A stretch of DNA of 64,000 nt from Xanthobacteraceae bacterium (GTDB taxonomy: Bacteria > Pseudomonadota > Alphaproteobacteria > Rhizobiales > Xanthobacteraceae): contig JARLIY010000046.1 in the NCBI GenBank assembly GCA_031291475.1, positions 1 through 64,000 on the forward strand. The letters run 5' to 3'. Each line of letters opens with the position of its first letter. Within the stretch, counting starts at the first letter, position 1. Below, piece after piece: positions 1 through 8,910 of this stretch. A program made the translations under genes and the position numbers. Under the pieces are notes generated by a model. The model was given only the letters and a program-made list of their open reading frames with translations, was not told the origin of the DNA and searched no databases.

Positions 1-3000
1 ATGCCGCGCGTGCCGCCCCTCTTTGGCGGCCTCCGGCGCGTCCGCCGCCATGACCGGCGCCACGGCCGGCGCGGTCTGGTCGGACGACGGCGCCGATACG
101 GCCGCTTCCGCGGCGACTTCAGGCGCTACCGCCTCCCGCGCCGGCTTTGCCGCCCGCTTGCCGGCATCGCGATGCCGCCCACGCGGATGCCGCCGCCCTT
201 CCGGGCGCCCTGCCCGGCCCGGGCGCCAAACCTCGATCAGCGCCGGCTCGGTAACGGCCGCGCCGGCAGCGTTGCCTGTTTGGGTTTGAACCTCGGCATT
301 GTCCGCGGACACCGGCGCCGCTTCAGGGGTTTCAATTGCGGAACTTTCGGACACCACATCCGGCACCAGTGCCGATGCCTCCGCCGGTGCGACGGGGACT
401 TCCGTCGCACCATCGATCTCCCCCTCGCCGCTTGCGGAGAGAGGATCGGGGTGAGGGGCGCTCTCTACTCGCGCCGATTGCGACACGGTTCCCTCACCGG
501 GATCGCGAAGCGAAGTATTTGCCGCCTCTGCCGATTCTGACGGTTCTGCCGGTTTGGGCCGCCGCTCCATGCGATAGCCGAGCGAGCGCAGGATCGAGGC
601 GAAATCCTCGCCCGAGGCGCCGGTGAGCGAGGTCATGGTGTTGACCACCGCGAAACCGCCGCCGGCGATCGCGCCGGGCGGCCTGGTTCCGGCGGCGCCT
701 TCGCGCCAGGCCAATGCCGGGCGGATCAGATCCGCCAGCCGTTCGAGAATATCGACGCGCACGGCGCGCTCGCCGCACACCCGGTAACCCACCGCGCGAT
801 AAAGGCCAGGATCGGTCTCGCGGTTGACCGGGATCGAGGTGCGGCCGCTGCCGGCAAGATGCAGCAAATCATCGAGCCCACTGGTTTGCGGCCCCTCATG
901 GGCGAGCGCCCAGAGCTGCGCCGCGAGCGCCCGCGGCGCCGGCTTGAGCAAAAGCGGCAGATAAATGTGATAGGCGCCGAAGCGCACGCCGTATTTGCGC
1001 AACGTCCCCCGCTCCGGCTGTTGCAAGCCCTTGACCTCGTCAGCCACGCGCTGCCGGTCGAGCACACCGAGCGCCTCGACCAGTTGGAAAGCCACGCCGC
1101 GGGCGATGCCGCTGATGTCGGCGGCGGAAAGCTCGAACAGCGGGCCGAGCAGCTTCTCGATATGCGATTTCAGCCAGGCGCCGAGCCGCGCCTCCACAGC
1201 TTCGCGCGGCGCGCCGGACAGATGCTCGTCGGCGATGAGGCGCATGCGCGGCCGCAACACCTCCTCGCCCGCCGTGATCTTGCCGACTGCGGCGCCGGTC
1301 CAGCGGATGGTGCCGTCGGCGGCAAGCACGAATTGCTCGTCAGGGGCTTCGGCGAGCCGGGTCGCGCGCACGGCGATTTCGCCGGCCAGCGCCTTTTGCG
1401 CTGCGTTCTGCAACGCCGTGGCCTCGGAGCCGCCGGAGGATGCGTCGGCGACGAAGACGAAGCCGTCGAGCCGGCCGATGGCATGGCCTTCGACGATCAC
1501 CTCGCCGGTCTTGCTCATCTCCGGCTCGAGCTGCGCCTTCTCGCGCAGCCGCCGCATCAAGACGCTGGTGCGGCGGTCGATGAAGCGCTCGGTCAGCCGC
1601 TCGTGCAGCGCATCCGACAGCCGGTCCTCGACGGCACGCGTCACGCCCTGCCAGTGCTCCGGATCGGCGAGCCAGTCCGGCCGGTTGGCGGCAAAGGTCC
1701 AGGTGCGGATGTGGGCGATGCGGTTCGACAGCGTGTCGATATCGCCGTCGGTGCGGTCGGCCAGCGCTACCTGCTTGGCGAACCAGTCGGTCGGGATCGC
1801 GCCCTCGCGCTGGAGATATGAGTAGAGGCTGACCGCAAGCTCGGCATGAGTGGCAGGCGCGATTTTGCGGTAGTCGGGGACTTGGCACACATCCCACAGC
1901 CGCTCGACGTCGGCGCGGGTCGAAGTCAGCGCGCGCACTTCGTCGTCACGCGCGGCATGGTCGAGCACGAGGATGTCCTCGGCGACCGGCGCGCGCGTCA
2001 GCGTGCTCTCGCTCGGCGCCGCCGCCAAAGCCGCCTGCAACGCGCCGACCGAAGAGAAGTCGAGATCGGTGTTGCGCCACTGGACGATCTTCACCGGCTC
2101 GAAAGTGTGGGTTTCCAGCGCCTGCGCCAGTTCCGTGGTGAACGGCGCACAGCGCCCGGTGGTGCCGAAGGTGCCGTCGCGCATGGCGCGGCCGGCACGG
2201 CCGGCGATCTGCGCCAGTTCCGCGGGACTCAAGGTGCGGAACTGGTAGCCGTCGAACTTGCGGTCGGAGGCGAAGGCGATGTGATCGACGTCGAGATTGA
2301 GCCCCATGCCGATGGCGTCGGTCGCCACCAGGTAATCGACATCGCCGGCCTGGTAGAGCGCGACCTGCGCATTGCGCGTGCGCGGCGACAGCGCGCCGAG
2401 CACCACCGCCGCGCCGCCTCGCTGGCGGCGAACGAGTTCGGCGAGGGCGTAAACTTCCTCGGCCGAGAAAGCGACAATGGCCGAGCGGCGCGGCAGCCGC
2501 GTGAGCTTCTTCTCTCCGGCGAAGGTCAGTTGCGACAGCCGCGGGCGGCTGACGATGCTCACTCCGGGCAGGAGTCGTTCGATAATCGGCCGCATGGTGG
2601 CGGCGCCGAGCACCAGGGTCTCCTCGCGGCCGCGGCGGTGCAGCACGCGGTCGGTGAAGACGTGGCCGCGCTCGAAATCGGCGGCGAGCTGGATTTCGTC
2701 GACGGCGAGGAAGGCGACATCGAGATCGCGCGGCATCGCCTCGACGGTGGCGACCCAGAAGCGCGGATTGGGCGGCTTGATCTTCTCCTCGCCGGTGACC
2801 AGCGCCACCGCGTCCGGCCCCACCCGTTCCACCGCGCGGTTGTAAACCTCGCGCGCCAGGAGCCGCAGCGGCAGGCCGATCAGGCCGGACGAATGCGCCA
2901 GCATCCGCTCGATGGCGAGATGCGTCTTGCCGGTATTGGTCGGCCCGAGAACGGCGGTAACGCCCGCGCCGCGGGCGCGCGCATCACGGCTGGTGGCAGG

Positions 3001-3018
3001 GGAAAAGGAAATCGGCAT
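1..3018 (-). CDS. SUV3/MgpS-type DEAD/DEAH superfamily 2 helicase (3' end outside window)
   Basis: ATP-dependent RNA/DNA helicase of the family that includes mitochondrial SUV3 and rhizobial MgpS. 1006 codons are in the window and the frame is still open at the left edge. Walker A GPTNTGKT lies at residues 25-32, the DEIQ box at about 107-110, and a QIAGRAGR motif VI in the second RecA-like domain near residue 290. The last 170 or so residues are low-complexity, rich in Ala/Pro/Glu and then Arg/Gly/His. They include a peptide (PHPDPLSASGEGE, about residues 854-866) encoded by a dispersed palindromic repeat. The ATG at 3018 is directly preceded by an in-frame TAA, so no longer start is possible, and there is no obvious Shine-Dalgarno. 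A 7-bp hairpin lies 11 bases upstream in the leader. Family assignment is secure; the substrate is not known from sequence. Confidence 0.92.
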   Translation of the reverse strand, partial: MPISFSPATSRDARARGAGVTAVLGPTNTGKTHLAIERMLAHSSGLIGLPLRLLAREVYNRAVERVGPDAVALVTGEEKIKPPNPRFWVATVEAMPRDLDVAFLAVDEIQLAADFERGHVFTDRVLHRRGREETLVLGAATMRPIIERLLPGVSIVSRPRLSQLTFAGEKKLTRLPRRSAIVAFSAEEVYALAELVRRQRGGAAVVLGALSPRTRNAQVALYQAGDVDYLVATDAIGMGLNLDVDHIAFASDRKFDGYQFRTLSPAELAQIAGRAGRAMRDGTFGTTGRCAPFTTELAQALETHTFEPVKIVQWRNTDLDFSSVGALQAALAAAPSESTLTRAPVAEDILVLDHAARDDEVRALTSTRADVERLWDVCQVPDYRKIAPATHAELAVSLYSYLQREGAIPTDWFAKQVALADRTDGDIDTLSNRIAHIRTWTFAANRPDWLADPEHWQGVTRAVEDRLSDALHERLTERFIDRRTSVLMRRLREKAQLEPEMSKTGEVIVEGHAIGRLDGFVFVADASSGGSEATALQNAAQKALAGEIAVRATRLAEAPDEQFVLAADGTIRWTGAAVGKITAGEEVLRPRMRLIADEHLSGAPREAVEARLGAWLKSHIEKLLGPLFELSAADISGIARGVAFQLVEALGVLDRQRVADEVKGLQQPERGTLRKYGVRFGAYHIYLPLLLKPAPRALAAQLWALAHEGPQTSGLDDLLHLAGSGRTSIPVNRETDPGLYRAVGYRVCGERAVRVDILERLADLIRPALAWREGAAGTRPPGAIAGGGFAVVNTMTSLTGASGEDFASILRSLGYRMERRPKPAEPSESAEAANTSLRDPGEGTVSQSARVESAPHPDPLSASGEGEIDGATEVPVAPAEASALVPDVVSESSAIETPEAAPVSADNAEVQTQTGNAAGAAVTEPALIEVWRPGRAGRPEGRRHPRGRHRDAGKRAAKPAREAVAPEVAAEAAVSAPSSDQTAPAVAPVMAADAPEAAKEGRHARH
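418..460. repeat. Palindromic dispersed repeat inserted in the helicase reading frame
   Basis: A 43-base imperfect palindrome whose ends are CTCCCCCTCGCC and GGGGTGAGGGGCG. It is translated on the minus strand as the PHPDPL-type peptide within the helicase tail. A shorter, similar copy lies at 7769-7797, matching 24 of about 28 bases by eye. This type of element is widespread in alphaproteobacterial genomes and is known to be tolerated inside disordered protein regions. Confidence 0.7.
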
Positions 3019-3354
3019 TTACGGCCCGGGCTGCCGCGAAGAACGGCAGCTTTTCACTGCATCTGTACCACAACAACACGCTGGAAAGCCCTTTGCTTAA
3101 GGTGTGGAACGAGTCTGGAACGAATCGCGGCCGAATCGGCGACTCGCGGCACGGTGCGACTTCGTTCACCGCGACATATGGCGCCGGCCCCGTTGCGCAA
3201 TACCAGATCGGGTGTTTGAGCGGCCTGTCCGCGGCGGCCTTCGGCCGCCCATCGGTTAACGCGTGCGCGGATCGAAATCTTCCCGCGAGTCAAGGGAGGG
3301 GTTCCTGTGGATAACGGGGACGGCGAGCTTGCATCAAGCCGGCGCCGATCGCGG
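3019..3354. other. Intergenic region upstream of the helicase, with hairpins
   Basis: There is no gene in these 336 bases. A 7-bp hairpin (3030-3036 with 3044-3050) is followed by TTTT on the plus strand; on the minus strand it lies in the helicase leader. A second hairpin at 3233-3249 has a CTTCGG-type loop, which usually marks an mRNA end and could terminate transcripts leaving the DUF3108 gene. A perfect DnaA-box 9-mer (TGTGGATAA) is at 3306-3314, but a single box is not evidence of an origin. No clear sigma-70 promoter was seen. Confidence 0.4.
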
Positions 3355-4233
3355 TCACTGCGACTTCACATTCGCCGCGGCACGCGGCGGCTTGGCGACC
3401 GAGATGAACTGGGTCGCCTGCAGCACGCCGGTGCCGATCGGCGTCGGCAGCGAGAAGCGATACGGCACTACCACCCGCGTGCCCGCGATCGGCGCCAGCC
3501 AGACCTCGGCGTCGCGCATCGCGGCGAGGTATTTGATCGCATAACGCTGCGGGATGTAGCCGGAGACCGGGACGAAATACACCGCGCAGACCATGACTGG
3601 TCCCTGATAGCCCTTCTCCGCCTTGACGGTTTCCATGCGCTTGAATTCGCTCTTCACGTCGAAGCGCATGCGGCCGTCAAAGATGGAGACCTTGCGGTCG
3701 CAGGCATGCGGGGACACCGGGTCGCCGCTGCCGCTCACCAGGTTGAGTGTCGATGTCAGCGGGTCGAACACGTTGTGCCGATCGACCTCGCTCACCGGGA
3801 TGCGGTCGGGATGCGGCCCGACGGGCGGATCAACCGTGAAGTCCTTCACGTTGCCGTCGGCGAACACCATGTGCACGTCGTCGATCCGTTTCTCGTTGCT
3901 GATGGTGAACGCATAGGTCGTCGGCAACGGTTGCCCGGCACTGACGATGCCCTGCGAAGTGCTGGCGCCATGCCCCGGAGTGAAAAAGCGCAAAAGGCCC
4001 GTGGTGCCGCCGGTCGCGGTGGTGTTGAACTGATCGTCGGAAATTTCGATGACCCAGTTGCCGCGTCCGATCGGAATGCCGGCGAGGCTTGCGGTGTATT
4101 CGGCGTCGAGCCGTCCCTGCGCCGCGGTAATGTGGACGGCGTCGGCTGCCACCGCAGCCGTCATGACGAAAACCGCCGCGACGAATGCGGCGGGTCTTAC
4201 GCTGCGGACAAGCTGCCTCGGCGGATCAAGCAC
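3355..4233 (-). CDS. DUF3108 family exported protein
   Basis: A 292-residue protein of unknown function (DUF3108). It has an N-terminal signal peptide: basic VRSVRP, then a hydrophobic stretch ending near VAADA. The mature part is beta-rich, beginning around DAEYTASLAGIPIG, which is typical of periplasmic DUF3108 proteins. I chose the GTG at 4233 because an AAGGAG at 4245-4250 lies upstream, at a slightly long 11-base spacing, and this start gives a complete signal peptide. The open frame runs on to 4560, but that stretch would overlap the rpmB promoter and lacks family similarity. It is divergent from rpmB, an arrangement seen in other rhizobia. No function is inferred beyond envelope location. 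Confidence 0.8.
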   Translation of the reverse strand: MLDPPRQLVRSVRPAAFVAAVFVMTAAVAADAVHITAAQGRLDAEYTASLAGIPIGRGNWVIEISDDQFNTTATGGTTGLLRFFTPGHGASTSQGIVSAGQPLPTTYAFTISNEKRIDDVHMVFADGNVKDFTVDPPVGPHPDRIPVSEVDRHNVFDPLTSTLNLVSGSGDPVSPHACDRKVSIFDGRMRFDVKSEFKRMETVKAEKGYQGPVMVCAVYFVPVSGYIPQRYAIKYLAAMRDAEVWLAPIAGTRVVVPYRFSLPTPIGTGVLQATQFISVAKPPRAAANVKSQ

Positions 4234-4422
4234 GGCGGTAATGGCTCCTTTGAGACCGCAGAGGATGCCTGCGACGACGCGGCCCAACGGTACCGCGAGC
4301 TCCGGCCGCCGCAAGCAATTAGCGCATCGACGCTGCATTGTCTTGTCGGAGAATGCGACGTTTCTGTGATTTGGCGCCGGGCCGGGTTGCCATAAGCGCC
4401 GATGCGGGCGCATCGGCAGGCG

Positions 4423-4451
4423 CTTGACGCTTTCCAGCACGCTCACTATAG
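4423..4451 (+). promoter_or_regulatory. Sigma-70 (RpoD) promoter of rpmB
   Basis: The -35 CTTGAC is at 4423-4428 and the -10 CTATAG at 4446-4451, separated by exactly 17 bases. This matches the rhizobial housekeeping consensus CTTGAC-N17-CTATAT at 11 of 12 positions. The predicted transcript start near 4458 leaves a leader of about 74 bases before rpmB, supporting the internal ATG at 4532 as its start. Confidence 0.75.
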
Positions 4452-4531
4452 GTCCGCAGCCTTGGCGGCCGATCATCGGCGGCTCGGCGCCTTTGCAAAT
4501 TAACTTCGATTGCAGCCAGGATCTTAAAGCC

Positions 4532-4819
4532 ATGTCATGGCGTTGCGAGCTGACCGGCAAGACCCGTCAGATCGGGCATAAGGTGAGCCACTCGAACCGC
4601 AAGACCAAGCGGCGATTCATGCCCAATTTGCTCAACGTCACGTTGTTGTCCGATGCGCTCGGCCGCTCGGTGCGGTTGCGCGTTTCCGCCAATGCGCTCA
4701 AGACCGTCGATCATCGCGGCGGGCTCGACGCGTTCCTGCTGAAGGCCAAGGACAGCGAACTGTCGCCGCGGGCGCTCGAGCTCAAGCGGGCGGTCGCCAA
4801 AAAGCGCAAGGCGGCGTAA
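4532..4819 (+). CDS. rpmB: 50S ribosomal protein L28
   Basis: 95 residues, normal length for alphaproteobacterial L28. It begins [10 protein letters not shown] and carries the family signature [15 protein letters not shown], followed by the conserved [18 protein letters not shown] segment; the C-terminus is Lys-rich. L28 is a component of the large ribosomal subunit. An upstream ATG at 4424 is in frame but would overlap the promoter and add about 36 unrelated residues, so the start is 4532. It is monocistronic by appearance: a strong promoter lies upstream and a palindromic repeat directly downstream, in a convergent junction with the dienelactone hydrolase gene. Confidence 0.96.
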   Translation: MSWRCELTGKTRQIGHKVSHSNRKTKRRFMPNLLNVTLLSDALGRSVRLRVSANALKTVDHRGGLDAFLLKAKDSELSPRALELKRAVAKKRKAA

Positions 4820-4830
4820 CGCGGCGCTTA

Positions 4831-4926
4831 GCGCATGATCCGGAAAGTGGAAACCGGTTTTCCGAAAAGATCGTGCGCACTAAAATATTAGAGCGCCAAT
4901 CGATTTCAATCTGAAGCGATTGCGCC
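4831..4926. repeat. Dispersed two-palindrome repeat, copy 1
   Basis: A repeat of about 96 bases made of two inverted repeats. The first is GCGCATGATC...GATCGTGCGC, containing AACCGGTTTTCCG. The second is AGAGCGCCAATCG...CGATTGCGCC. A second copy in opposite orientation lies at 61936-62033 with the same order of parts. It occupies the convergent junction of rpmB and the dienelactone hydrolase gene, so it may end transcripts from both sides. Elements of this type are common in Bradyrhizobium-like genomes. Confidence 0.85.
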
Positions 4927-4936
4927 TTGCGCCCGC

Positions 4937-5824
4937 CTATCTCAGAAATTTATTGAACCAGTCCAAAGTCCGCCGCCACGCGAGCTTGGCCGCCGCTTCG
5001 TCGTAGCGGGGGGTGGTGTCGTTGTGGAAGCCGTGATTGGCGCCGACATAGACATACCCTTCGTGCGGCACCTGCGCCGCCGTGAGCGCGGCGTCGAACG
5101 CCGGCCATCCCGGGGTGATGCGGGTGTCGAACTCGCCGTATTGCGCGAGCAACGGCGCCTTGATCCTGGCGGCGGCTGCCGCGCTCGGCTGACCGCCGTA
5201 GAACGGAACCGCAGCGGCGAGATCGGCGCCCATGCGCACGGCCAACTGATTGACCACCGTGCCGCCGTAGCAAAAGCCGACGGCGCCGATTTTGCCGGTG
5301 CAATCCGGGCGCGCTTTCAGCCAGATCGCAGCGGCGAGGAAATCCTCCAGCAATTTGTCGCGATCGAGCTTGGCAAAAAGTTGCCCGCCTTTTTCGTCGT
5401 CGCCGGGGTACCCGCCGACCGAGGTGAGGCCGTCCGGCGCCAGCGCCATGAAGCCGACGACCGCCAGCCGCCGGGCGACGTCCTCGATATACGCATTGAG
5501 CCCGCGATTCTCGTGAATGACGAGAATGCCAGGAATTTTTCCGGCCTGGGCGGGCCGCACCAGATAGGCCTTGATGTTGCCGTTGCCCTGCGGCGACGAC
5601 ACGGTGACGAACTCCGCCTTGATGCGGCTGTCGTCGGGCTCTACCTCGATCGCCCAGGCGTAGTTCGGCTTGAGCATCTCGAACAAAGCCGCGGCGGTCA
5701 CGCCGCCCACTGCGAATTTTTGCGCGCCGTCGAGAAAAGCGCGCCGGCTGATCTCGCCGTGAACATAGCGGTCGAAGAGCTGCAACAATCCTTGCGGAAA
5801 GTCCGACGCTTTTTTCCGTTCCAT
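4937..5824 (-). CDS. Dienelactone hydrolase family protein, Tat-exported
   Basis: A 295-residue alpha/beta hydrolase of the dienelactone hydrolase (carboxymethylenebutenolidase) family. The Cys nucleophile is in GFCYGG, the Asp in YGEFDTRI and the His in GANHGFHND, with VIHENRGLN forming the oxyanion-side strand typical of this family. The N-terminus carries SRRAFLDGAQ followed by a hydrophobic stretch, a Tat signal of the SRRxFL type, so the enzyme probably acts in the periplasm. The true substrate is uncertain: family members cleave dienelactones but many act on unknown esters. The gene stands alone, converging on rpmB, with cobT 38 bases upstream in the same direction. Confidence 0.88.
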   Translation of the reverse strand: MERKKASDFPQGLLQLFDRYVHGEISRRAFLDGAQKFAVGGVTAAALFEMLKPNYAWAIEVEPDDSRIKAEFVTVSSPQGNGNIKAYLVRPAQAGKIPGILVIHENRGLNAYIEDVARRLAVVGFMALAPDGLTSVGGYPGDDEKGGQLFAKLDRDKLLEDFLAAAIWLKARPDCTGKIGAVGFCYGGTVVNQLAVRMGADLAAAVPFYGGQPSAAAAARIKAPLLAQYGEFDTRITPGWPAFDAALTAAQVPHEGYVYVGANHGFHNDTTPRYDEAAAKLAWRRTLDWFNKFLR

Positions 5825-5862
5825 CGGGTCGTCCTCTGCCCTGACGGTAACGCGGCAAGCGC

Positions 5863-7761
5863 TTAAGCGTTCAACCGCCGTGGCCGAACGGGACGCTGCG
5901 GCGGTTCGGGCGATTTCTCCTCGAACAATTCCGCGAGCTTCTCGGTCATTACGCCGCCCAGCTCCTCGGCGTCGACCAAAGTCACCGCGCGCCGGTAGTA
6001 GCGCGTGACGTCGTGGCCGATGCCGATGGCGATCAGCTCGACCGGCGAGCGCGTTTCGATGTCCTCGATCACCCAGCGCAAGTGACGCTCGAGATAATTG
6101 CCGGGATTGACCGACAGCGTGGAATCGTCGACCGGCGCGCCGTCGGAAATCATCATCAGGATTTTGCGGGTTTCGCTGCGCGCCAGGAGCCGCTTATGCG
6201 CCCAGTCCAGCGCCTCGCCGTCGATATTCTCCTTGAGCAGGCCCTCGCGCATCATCAGCCCGAGATTCTTGCGCGCGCGGCGCCACGGCGCATCGGCCGA
6301 CTTGTAGATGATATGGCGCAGATCATTGAGCCGTCCCGGATTGGCCGGCTTGCCTTGGGCAAGCCAGGCCTCGCGCGATTGCCCGCCCTTCCAGGCGCGC
6401 GTGGTGAAGCCCAAAATCTCCACCTTGACGCCGCAGCGCTCCAGCGTGCGCGCGAGGATGTCGGCGCAGGTCGCCGCCACCGTGATCGGCCGTCCGCGCA
6501 TCGAGCCGGAATTGTCCAGGAGCAACGCCACCACGGTATCGCGGAAGTCGGTGTCCTTCTCGCGCTTGAACGACAGCGGATGCAGCGGATCGACGATGAC
6601 GCGCGACAGCCGCGCCGGATCGAGCAGACCTTCCTCGAGATCGAATTCCCACGCCCGGCTCTGCTGCGCCAGCAAGAGCCGCTGCAGTCGGTTGGCGAGC
6701 CGCGCCACCACGCCCTGAAGATGCGAAAGCTGCTTGTCGAGATAGCCGCGCAACCGATCGAGCTCTTCCGGGTCGCAAAGATTTTCGGCGCCGACGACCT
6801 CGTCGTATTTGCCGGTGAACGGCCGGTAATCCGGACCGCGCGGCTCGTTGCGGCTATGCTTCGGCCGCCACGGCTCGGCCGCGGTTTCCGAATCCCCCAT
6901 TTCCGCGTCGTCGGCCATGTCGGCGGCCGGCGCCTCGATGGCGTCGGCGGCGGCATCGGGCATTTCCTCGGCCGAGGCCTCGGCTTCTTCGAGGCTCATG
7001 CGCTCGCTGTCGTCGGAATCGGAGGTCTCGCCGTCGCGGCCGGATTCGTCGCTGCGATTCTCGTCCTCGCCCTGCTCGCCTTCCTCTTCCTCCGACTGGC
7101 TGGAGCGATCCTCGCCCATGTCCAGACAATCGAGCAGATCGTGCACCACGTCGCCGAACCGGCGCTGATCGGTGAGCACGCGTTCGAGCCGGTCGAGATT
7201 GCGGCCGGCGCGCTCCTCGATCAGCGGCCGCCACAGATCGACGAGCTTGCGCGCGGTCGCCGGCGGCAGTTCGCCGGTGAGCCGCTCGCGCACCAGCATG
7301 GCGATGGCGTCTTCGATCGGCGCATCGGCGCGGTCGCTGATTTCATCGTATTTGCCGCGATGGAAGCGGTCATCGAGCATGGCGGCGAGATTTTTCTTCA
7401 CGCCGCCCATGCGGCGCGAGCCGATGGCCTCGACGCGCGCCTGCTCGATCGCTTCGAACACCGCGCGCGCCTGCTGGCCGCCGGGCACGAGCTTGCGATG
7501 CACCGCCGGATCGTGACAGGCAAGACGCAGCGCGATGGAGTCGGCGTGCCCGCGCACGATCGCCGCCTCGCGTTCGTTGAGCCGCCGCGGCGGCTCCGGC
7601 AGCCGCACCTTGTTGGCGGCGAGCCCGGGACGCTCCGCGGCGAACGCGACTTCGATGTCGCCCTTGCCGGCGATGGCGCGCACGCAGACGCCCACCGCGC
7701 GCTTAAACGGCTCGGTCGGCGCTTCCTTGGCTGGAGTCTTGGGTTTGATGTTCGAAGTCAT
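5863..7761 (-). CDS. cobT: Cobaltochelatase subunit CobT
   Basis: 632 residues, the usual size. With CobS and CobN it forms the aerobic-pathway cobaltochelatase that inserts Co2+ into hydrogenobyrinate a,c-diamide for cobalamin synthesis. The middle third is a very acidic linker of Glu/Asp/Ser runs (about residues 215-300). The C-terminal third is a von Willebrand A-like domain with a MIDAS motif ([11 protein letters not shown], near residue 414), which docks on the CobS AAA+ ring. It lies 38 bases downstream of cobS in the same orientation. The Shine-Dalgarno GGGGGAG, 7 bases before the ATG, lies inside a palindromic repeat in the gap. CobN is not in the window. Confidence 0.96.
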   Translation of the reverse strand: MTSNIKPKTPAKEAPTEPFKRAVGVCVRAIAGKGDIEVAFAAERPGLAANKVRLPEPPRRLNEREAAIVRGHADSIALRLACHDPAVHRKLVPGGQQARAVFEAIEQARVEAIGSRRMGGVKKNLAAMLDDRFHRGKYDEISDRADAPIEDAIAMLVRERLTGELPPATARKLVDLWRPLIEERAGRNLDRLERVLTDQRRFGDVVHDLLDCLDMGEDRSSQSEEEEGEQGEDENRSDESGRDGETSDSDDSERMSLEEAEASAEEMPDAAADAIEAPAADMADDAEMGDSETAAEPWRPKHSRNEPRGPDYRPFTGKYDEVVGAENLCDPEELDRLRGYLDKQLSHLQGVVARLANRLQRLLLAQQSRAWEFDLEEGLLDPARLSRVIVDPLHPLSFKREKDTDFRDTVVALLLDNSGSMRGRPITVAATCADILARTLERCGVKVEILGFTTRAWKGGQSREAWLAQGKPANPGRLNDLRHIIYKSADAPWRRARKNLGLMMREGLLKENIDGEALDWAHKRLLARSETRKILMMISDGAPVDDSTLSVNPGNYLERHLRWVIEDIETRSPVELIAIGIGHDVTRYYRRAVTLVDAEELGGVMTEKLAELFEEKSPEPPQRPVRPRRLNA

Positions 7762-7768
7762 CGTTGTT

Positions 7769-7797
7769 CTCCCCCTCCCCGCTTACGGGTAGAGGGA
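7769..7797. repeat. Truncated copy of the helicase-type palindromic repeat between cobS and cobT
   Basis: 29 bases starting CTCCCCCTCCCCGC and ending TAGAGGGA, closely matching the left two thirds of the element at 418-460 but lacking its GGGGTGAGGGG end. On the minus strand its first bases read GGGGGAG and form the only good ribosome-binding site for cobT. Confidence 0.65.
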
Positions 7798-7799
7798 AC

Positions 7800-8786
7800 T
7801 TAAGACAGCGCCACATTGACCGCCGATTCCGGCAACTCCTGCCCGAAGCAGCGCTGATAGAACTCCGCCACCAGCGGCCGCTCCAGCTCGTCGCATTTGT
7901 TGAGGAAGGTCAGCCGGAAGGCAAAGCCGACGTCGCTGAAAATCTCGGCGTTCTCCGCCCAGATGATCACCGTGCGCGGGCTCATAACGGTGGAGATGTC
8001 GCCGTTCATGAAGGCGTTGCGGCTGAGATCGGCAACGCGCACCATTTTCGAGACGATGTCGCGGCCCTGGTCGTTACGGTAGTGCCTGGCCTTGGCCAGC
8101 ACGATGTCGACCTCGTTGTCGTGGGGCAGGTAGTTGAGCGTGGTGACGATCGACCAGCGGTCCATCTGGCCCTGGTTGATCTGCTGGGTGCCGTGATAGA
8201 GGCCCGACGTGTCGCCTAAGCCCACCGTATTCGCGGTGGCGAACAGGCGGAACGCCGGATGCGGCTTGATCACCTTGTTCTGGTCGAGCAGCGTCAAGCG
8301 GCCCGACGATTCCAGCACGCGCTGGATCACGAACATCACGTCCGGGCGGCCGGCGTCGTATTCGTCGAAGCAGAGCGCCACATTATTCTGCAGCGCCCAC
8401 GGCAGGATGCCGTCGCGGAATTCGGTGACCTGCATGCCCTCGCGGATGACGATCGCATCCTTGCCGATGAGATCGACGCGGCTGATATGGCTGTCGAGAT
8501 TGACGCGCACGCACGGCCAGTTCAATCGCGCCGCCACCTGCTCGATATGCGTGGACTTGCCGGTGCCGTGATAGCCGGTGACGATGACGCGGCGGTTGCG
8601 GGCGAAGCCGGCGAGGATGGCAAGCGTGGTTGGCTTGTCGAACCGATAATCGGCATCGATCTCGGGAACGTGCTCGTCCGGCTCGGAATAGGCCGGTACC
8701 TCCAGATCGCTGTCGATGCCGAACAACTGCCGGATCGAAACCTTCATGTCCGGCAAGCCGGCTTCTGCGTCTGTTGCGAGAGTCAT
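7800..8786 (-). CDS. cobS: Cobaltochelatase subunit CobS (AAA+ ATPase)
   Basis: A 328-residue MoxR-type AAA+ ATPase that forms the hexameric motor with CobT. It has Walker [10 protein letters not shown] (about residues 71-79), Walker B CFDEYD, and the sensor-region [13 protein letters not shown]. The N-terminal [21 protein letters not shown] segment is characteristic of CobS. I chose the ATG at 8786 because GGAGGAG sits just upstream and because CobS proteins begin shortly before that conserved segment; the frame stays open 57 bases further. It is first in the cobS-cobT pair. No cobalamin riboswitch was recognised in the 124 bases upstream. Confidence 0.96.
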   Translation of the reverse strand: MTLATDAEAGLPDMKVSIRQLFGIDSDLEVPAYSEPDEHVPEIDADYRFDKPTTLAILAGFARNRRVIVTGYHGTGKSTHIEQVAARLNWPCVRVNLDSHISRVDLIGKDAIVIREGMQVTEFRDGILPWALQNNVALCFDEYDAGRPDVMFVIQRVLESSGRLTLLDQNKVIKPHPAFRLFATANTVGLGDTSGLYHGTQQINQGQMDRWSIVTTLNYLPHDNEVDIVLAKARHYRNDQGRDIVSKMVRVADLSRNAFMNGDISTVMSPRTVIIWAENAEIFSDVGFAFRLTFLNKCDELERPLVAEFYQRCFGQELPESAVNVALS

Positions 8787-8910
8787 CAGCTCCTCCGGCC
8801 CCTCGGGTGGGAATTTAAGCAGATCCGAGGCGCGAATCGGCAATCACCGGCGGTCGGATATCGCGGTACATCTAGCAGAAACGCCCGATGCCGCGAAAGG
8901 TACCCAAGGA

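Noticed and set aside
859..3219. Two long plus-strand frames (859-1821 and 1846-3219) opposite the helicase
   Set aside because: The minus-strand frame carries all helicase motifs and is uninterrupted from 3018 to the left edge; the plus frames have none.
3306..3314. Perfect DnaA box suggesting a replication origin
   Set aside because: A single 9-mer is expected about once by chance in a window this size; no cluster of boxes, AT-rich unwinding region or origin-linked genes are present.
6013..7803. 596-residue open frame on the plus strand across cobT
   Set aside because: It is fully antisense to a certain cobT gene, has the Arg/His/Leu-rich composition of shadow frames in GC-rich DNA, and shows no recognisable domain.
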